Made by a program: the position numbers and the translations under genes. This document shows positions 58,853-64,000 of a stretch of DNA of 64,000 nt, in pieces; position 1 is the stretch's first letter; each line of letters begins with the position of its first letter. Origin of the DNA: Terfezia claveryi (Eukaryota > Ascomycota > Pezizomycetes > Pezizales > Pezizaceae); contig WHUX01000047.1 of the NCBI GenBank assembly GCA_015179025.1, positions 283,263 through 347,262 of the forward strand. Reading direction: 5' to 3'. The notes under the pieces were generated by a model. The model saw nothing but the letters and a program-made list of their open reading frames with translations. It was not told the DNA's origin and made no database searches.

Positions 58853-60733
58853 ATGGCAACTGCAAGTGAAGCTTGGTTTAAGATCATCAACCCTAAGAGC
58901 AAATGGGACCTAGTGACACTGGAAGGGATTAAATATGTGGCCCAGCTCAAGAAAGCAATCAAAAAAGAAATAGCACCTGAATTGGATGCTTATTCAATTG
59001 TCAACATTACTATCAAGGTGAAGCAAAAGAATGATGACGACAACAATGCAGTGGAGGTTGATGTAAGAAGGACTCTTGCATCGATTTTTGAGAGCTTTGG
59101 AAATGACACTGAGTTTCTTGTCAGTGTTCCAGTTCCACACAGTAAGTCCGAGCAAGGTATGTTGAACAAATCATCTCCTCACCCACCCTACTAACATGAT
59201 TTAGTGCGCTATGTTTCTATGCAACCCCTCACTTATCCTTCCGATTCAGATGAAGGGCCGGACAGTATAGTAATAATATCACCTGACCGGATGAAGTTTA
59301 TCGAACAATATATGACGGACCATCATTTTGTTCTGATACGCAGCCCACTATATTCAGGCAAAAGCACACTTGGATAATAGATCAGAGACAGCCTCATTTC
59401 ACAGGGTCACAGGGCATATTATATCTCACTTGCTGGTATTCAGGGAGAAGATGCTCTCTTTAACAAAGAACCCTTCCAATGTTTCTGGCAGACGCGGATC
59501 GGGTACACCTGGGATGAAATTTTAGCCAGTGAAGATTCCATAAGCCTGAGCATCATCATCGACGAGGCACAAGTAATCTATGGCAATGCTGCTCCTTTTT
59601 TTTGGGGTAAGTTGAAAGAATTGATGTCTGACACCAAGAAGAATGCCTCTCTTCGCATCATTCTACTGGCCTCGTATGACCCATCAATGATCCAACAAAT
59701 AACCCCAATCAGTTTCCTTTACACTCTTGGACTGGATGCACTCCGCCTAAGAAGGGATGAATTTAACGAGCTTTTGGAAAGATTTGTGGAACATCGGCAT
59801 ACCATAGGCAGTCCCAACTTTCAAATCCCGCAATCCGTTCAAGATGCGATTTTTAACCTAACCGGCGGGCATGCAGGCCTTTGCTGCACTACATTAAGAT
59901 ATCTACGCCACAATTATCGTGATGGGCCTGCGGCCACGGTGACTATGTTACGTGACCTTACCTCAGCAGACTTCAAGAGAAACCTAACTAAAACTCGCAC
60001 ATTTCATTGGATTGAGAACTGGAACCCCAGCCCTACAGAAATCAAGCTTCTGCGAGAAATTCTGCTCCTCTGTGATGCGGAGTCATGCATTAGTATGGAG
60101 TTAATCGACGATCAAGCTACATATAACTTCGTACGATCAGGAATCTTGACGATAGTCGATAATAAATTCTAATTTAGTGCTCCCATCATGCGGATGATCT
60201 TAATCAATCGGCTGTTTACTGCTCCTGGTGGCACCCTAAGATCAGAATCAATATCATTCCAAGAATTTCTAATCAGAACTATCGAACGGATGGATCCATC
60301 TATGCTACAAACATCACTAGGTCTCGGGCAGGCGTCCAAGTTTCTGGAAAGAACCTGGCAGATGGGATGGTATAAGGCAGCAACAACGGCTGTTCCTCAC
60401 CATGCAACAGTCAGTGCAGACGTTGGAGCTATTTTCGGTTCTGTTGGGTATTTGGACTTCTATGTCAACGGGGATTTGAATTGGGGAATTGAGCTGTTGC
60501 GGGAAGGGGATCATATGAAACAGCATGCCAAAAGGTTTATCGAGGATGGGGCCTATGCTGTAATTCCTCTAAAGGAGTGGGTAATCATCGACTTTCGTCA
60601 CCATTCAAAAGCAGTTCAGGACCTCCGGCCTAACTTCTTATATGCATTATACGAGGACGACTACAATATAATCACATTGAAACAGCTCGGCCATGCGGAC
60701 CAAAAACTTGTTTTAAGGGGTATAGATATATAA
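58853..60733 (+). pseudogene. Crinkler-type protein gene: UBL-like, P-loop NTPase, nuclease-like domain; three stops
   Basis: The ATG at 58853 starts exon 1 (to 59141). A 63-nt intron (59142-59204) has a TACTAAC branch site. Exon 2 runs to 60733; full length would be ~605 codons. The N-terminal ~95 residues resemble the ubiquitin-like header of CRN (Crinkler) proteins. Next come Walker A SPLYSGKST (~59350) and Walker B IIIDEAQ (~59560) of a P-loop NTPase, with a helical lid region after. The C-terminus has VGYLDFYVNGDLNWGIELL and REGDHMKQHAKRF, the signature of the PD-(D/E)xK-like nuclease domain of NTPase-linked CRN proteins. Breaks are TAA at 59375, TAG at 59378 and TAA at 60170; the rest of the frame is well kept. 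Known CRN-type proteins act as effectors or in intragenomic conflict, in the host nucleus or the same cell. This copy should be inactive. Confidence 0.75.
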
Positions 60734-61476
60734 CTCTTTTTTCTGTACCCCCTCCGTTTCTTTTTTTAGAGACAAATGTTTCCAGGTGCTCGATCATGCA
60801 GTTACTGGAATGGGTATTTTGTACGGGCTTGGCAGAAATGGGGGATTTTCGTATATAAAGTTCTTGAGGTTCATAGTTTCCTCATCATCGGTTGTTCTTC
60901 AGAAATCATAACACTTTCTTTGCAGAAGGACAAGAGTGGATCTCTGACGAAGTGCTTGATCGTTGTTCTACTCCTATCGACGTTTTTACTCTTTCAACGC
61001 CCTACTAACCCCCTCTATAGACTCTGTCTCTCCCTCACCCTGTTACCTCCCTCACCCCCATGCTCCATCACCCATCCACCCTTCACCCCGTTCAACCCTC
61101 AACCACCCTCGAGCCCTCCACCCCCTCACCCTCCTCACCTTCACCCACACCCCCCTTTTCCTCACCCAATTCCCCTTTCCTCACTCTACAGACTCAGATA
61201 AGTTTTCCTCAATACCTCGAACAACCCAACGTGGTATTTTATTGAGAAGCATCATATATATCATCGAGGGCTTGTAGTTGGTACCAAGAATGAAATATCT
61301 TCGAATTCCATGGTATTAGGAATAATCTATGATCTTCTTGAGCTATATCAGGAGGTATCCCATCGTCGTTATAGTATCATATATGGCGTAACGATCGACA
61401 ACCACGTGACGATCCTTTTTCATACCCCCATACGGATATTACTGTCGGCACTAGCCAAACCGATATCATCAACACA
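60734..61476. other. No gene; pyrimidine-rich tract
   Basis: 60980-61200 is a CCCTC/CACCC-rich stretch that opens Pro/Ser-rich frames in all three plus frames. No motif or splice evidence supports a gene. Confidence 0.45.
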
Positions 61477-62010
61477 ATGCCACCAAAAACCTCTAAAAAG
61501 ATAAGAGAGCTACAACTAGAGCTCAAGTTGCATGATTCGCAACTAACACGAGCAATGGACTATGCTCGCAAGCACCCCAAGGAGTCTAAGGCTAAAGTAG
61601 CCAAGGCATTCAGAGTTAATCCTACCACACTACGACGGAGGTGCCAGGGGGTACAAGCACCACGATCTAAAGCTCGGAAATCACAGTAACTTCTCACTGC
61701 TGGTGAAGAGGAAGCGGTAGTTGACTGGTGTGGAAGGATGAGCGACCTTTACTTCCCTATCACAATTCTAATGCTAGTGTCGATGGCTATCCGGATTCTG
61801 CAAGCTCGCAGTCCTAAAGAGAAAATTATTCCTGGCGTCTATAGGCTAGGCGTTTCCTTTCCCGACACCCCAAGATTGAGCTCAAGTATTATCAATATTT
61901 GGAGAAGTCTCGAGCTAAAGTTGCTGCAACATTAGAGGAGCAAGCCAAATGGTATCGCACGCTGCGGAGTCTCATGCGGCAGTACAAAATCACCTCAGGC
62001 ATGAGACTTG
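61477..62010 (+). pseudogene. pogo/Fot transposase N-terminal fragment
   Basis: From the ATG at 61477: a psq-type helix-turn-helix (AMDYARKHPKESKAKVAKAF, VNPTTLRRR). A TAA at 61687 follows. Then come LLTAGEEEAVVDWCGRM and further pieces (EKSRAKVAATLEEQAKWY, MRQYKIT) in shifted frames, i.e. the CENP-B-type second DNA-binding domain. The homology ends where the DDE domain should begin. A ~30-base piece of the same gene (CGATCTAAAGCTCGGAAATC) recurs at 63368. Confidence 0.7.
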
Positions 62011-62131
62011 GCACAACCACTAAAGTACTGGGAACGGTCTAATTCCTAGTCTAATGGTACTGACAGTCTGGGATCCCTGGGTTATCACCTGACTTCAATT
62101 ACAAATCAACTAAGCCCGTAGGTAGAAATGC

Positions 62132-62242
62132 CCCCGCATTTAGTCTCATGCCAAGCCTCTACGAGCAAAGTTAGCTTCACATTCTCAGCAAATGCGAAGC
62201 TAACTTTGCTCGTAGAGGCTTGGCATGAGACTACCCCGCATT
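62132..62242. mobile_element. Perfect 38-bp-arm hairpin with 9-bp target duplication
   Basis: The arms 62141-62178 and 62196-62233 are exact reverse complements (TAGTCTCATGCCAAGCCTCT...) around a 17-nt loop. Both sides are bounded by the direct repeat CCCCGCATT (62132-62140 and 62234-62242). A 9-bp duplication is typical of Mutator-like (MULE) insertions. One arm resembles LINE coding sequence near 41030 (GCGAAGCTA..GAGGCTTGG.ATGAGACTAC). Confidence 0.75.
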
Positions 62243-64000
62243 AGTCTCCCCCCGCATAACCAAACTACCCTCCGTACTCACATAACATGGGTTTATTATT
62301 GACTACACGGCTAAGACTTTGAATTATGATAGTCCAAACATAGTCTCGTGCTTCGAACATAGTCCTTATTCAGCCCTTTCAGGCTCAGATGAATGGGTTT
62401 CCCAGTAAATGAATAAGTGTGTTGAGCGCTACTTGATCAGACTCAAATAAACAAGTCCTCCGATAAATCAATACATGTGTTAAGCAATACATGTGTTAAG
62501 CACTACTTGATCAGCTATACAGACCAGTACTCGCTAACTCGCTAGCCATGTTCAGTGTGCTCATCACTATTAAACCAGTTGAGTATTGATTAGGATTTTC
62601 AAAAATTACCCTGAATCTCCAATACTGTTCAATAGTATTGACTATGTTAAGCTATGTTAAAATGCTAAATACTCTAATCACGGTTAGTAGTGTTGAACAG
62701 TTTGAATACTGATTAGTTTAAAATGGCAAAGATAAAAAAATAATCTCTCCATAAGGATTCGAACTCAGGCTGTTATATGTATCAAAGAATATATCTTCCA
62801 ACTACGCTAATCCTGATATTTATACTAGATTCATCAGTACCAGCCTATTCAATACACTACAAAGAAAATTTGCGATTCCAGAGATAAGCCTGTTCCATAT
62901 AATTGAGTTCTATTGTTGTCATAATTTGATTATTTAGTCCTGATCAGACTCAGCTTATGTATATATTCCAAGCTCTGGCTCTGGCACTTAGATTCCTATA
63001 GTATATATAGGCCACGAGTACATAGGTTCCGAATATATATGATGGGCCTGATACGTGAATTCTATACAATATCTATCAGCTTCAAATGTATGAACTTCTA
63101 CTATATATACTAGTAGCAAATGTATGCATTCCTATAATATCATAATATATATATTACAAAAGATAAAGTCTGTACATATTGGAATGTTCATTTAAAGGTA
63201 CAGGTACGATTTCCTAATACAGTAATTTTTGTAATACTGATTACTAACTAGACTAATGATTAGTCTAACTATATATATTAGTAGGCCTCCAATCAATCAA
63301 ATTGCAACATAACACCTGAGCTTTAATAACGCGAGTACCTCCCACCTCCATCAGGCTTGCGCTGCACGATCTAAAGCTCGGAAATCGCAGCAAAAATTAT
63401 TAGGAATAAACGGGTGCTTGGTAAGTACCTGTTTCTAGGTGGGTTGGGTTGTGTGGTATTCAGGATCATAAAACCTGCAATGGGTGGGGTTGAGGTATCG
63501 AAAACCTGCACGGCGGTGCGAGTTATCTGGGTCGGGTGAGGTAGCACCCACCCTGTAGTGCACGCTATATAGACAATACTTTGGAGGTCTATCGGGGATG
63601 CCGGAAAAAGAGTGGCAGACCATAGGAGGAGGCAAATGAAGGTGCAAGTGCAATATATTTGAGCGATACAGAGGAAGTGCAGAAGATATGGAGCCTAGAA
63701 GGCAAATGACAGTGTGACTGTAATTTGGTGATAACTAGAGGGGCTGGTGGTTCAAGGAGGAGGGAATGACCATACAATATATAGTTTTTGATACTGAGGG
63801 CCTGGTTGAAAAATAATGATCTGTCATATTCTAGGACATGTTGAGATAAACCAAGCCATTCAAAGTTGGTATAGGGGCCAAGAATATGTCAGCTGCAGAT
63901 TACTATGTTGGGACCGTATACTGTGTATATAAAAAAACAAAAGGCTGTAGAGTACTAGTGTGGTGTTACAGAATACTGGCGTGGTGTGCCAAAAGAGGAG
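62243..64000. other. AT-rich, no gene recognised
   Basis: Contains AT-rich and GTACTGATTA-like short repeats, and a small pogo-like scrap at 63368. Frames on the minus strand at 63435-63777 have no motifs. Confidence 0.4.

Noticed and set aside
60963..61245. Pro/Ser-rich frames that look like a secreted or extensin-like protein
   Set aside because: They arise from a C/T-rich tract open in all three frames, with no signal peptide, start context or introns.
62735..62815. tRNA-like sequence on the minus strand with a GTTCGAATCC T-loop
   Set aside because: The acceptor, D and T stems do not pair acceptably. At most it is a tRNA-derived scrap.

Overview
This 64 kb window is nuclear DNA of a filamentous ascomycete. 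The introns are 47-89 nt with GT..AG ends and CTAAC/CTAAT-like branch points. A HET-domain allorecognition gene is present, and so are transposon families typical of fungi (Helitron, pogo/Fot, Tc1, PIF/Harbinger-like, Tad-like LINE, Ty3 chromovirus). Many element genes carry stops that look like repeat-induced C-to-T mutation. The low gene density and very high repeat load fit a repeat-rich Pezizomycotina genome, perhaps a truffle-like Pezizomycete. That placement is inference; no marker here fixes the species.

Layout. 1-9.1 kb: an unknown 291-aa gene, a small pogo/Tc1-type element with 21-bp inverted ends, and a large intact HET-ankyrin gene (4957-9134, minus). 9.8-18.9 kb: a decayed Helitron block. 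It holds a RepHel gene (minus), a convergent intron-rich gene of unknown function (plus), and upstream a third gene with an OB-fold-like region. RepHel and the third gene sit behind copies of the same tandem-repeat module and share their first five codons. A foldback MITE follows. 19.3-21.5 kb: a broken trypsin-like gene with an inverted copy of its own 5' end. 22-26 kb: a Ty3 integrase/chromodomain scrap, a 188-bp tandem repeat, and a possible nuclease-like gene remnant.

26.5-36 kb is the most ordinary part: tRNA-Trp(CCA) with an intron, a conserved-looking hypothetical gene, a Tc1 inverted repeat, and a peroxisomal ABCD-type half transporter (33185-36026). 38-47 kb: Tad-like LINE fragments, short dispersed repeats ending in long T/A runs, a minisatellite, and an Hlj1-like DnaJ gene with a repeat-expanded, anchorless C-terminus. 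47-54 kb: a 5S rRNA-derived element, a 1.8 kb element with ~600-bp inverted repeats and a TA target duplication, a minisatellite open on both strands, and a large palindromic 23-bp array between two long direct repeats. 54-62.3 kb: a pogo/Fot transposase, a two-gene PIF/Harbinger-like element, a Crinkler-type (UBL-NTPase-nuclease) gene with three nonsense codons, a pogo N-terminal fragment, and a perfect 38-bp-arm hairpin with a 9-bp target duplication.

Genes likely to be functional are the HET-ankyrin gene, the ABC transporter (apart from one homopolymer frameshift), the DnaJ gene, tRNA-Trp, and possibly the hypothetical genes at 2091, 27159 and 46954. Almost everything else is transposon or transposon-like effector debris.
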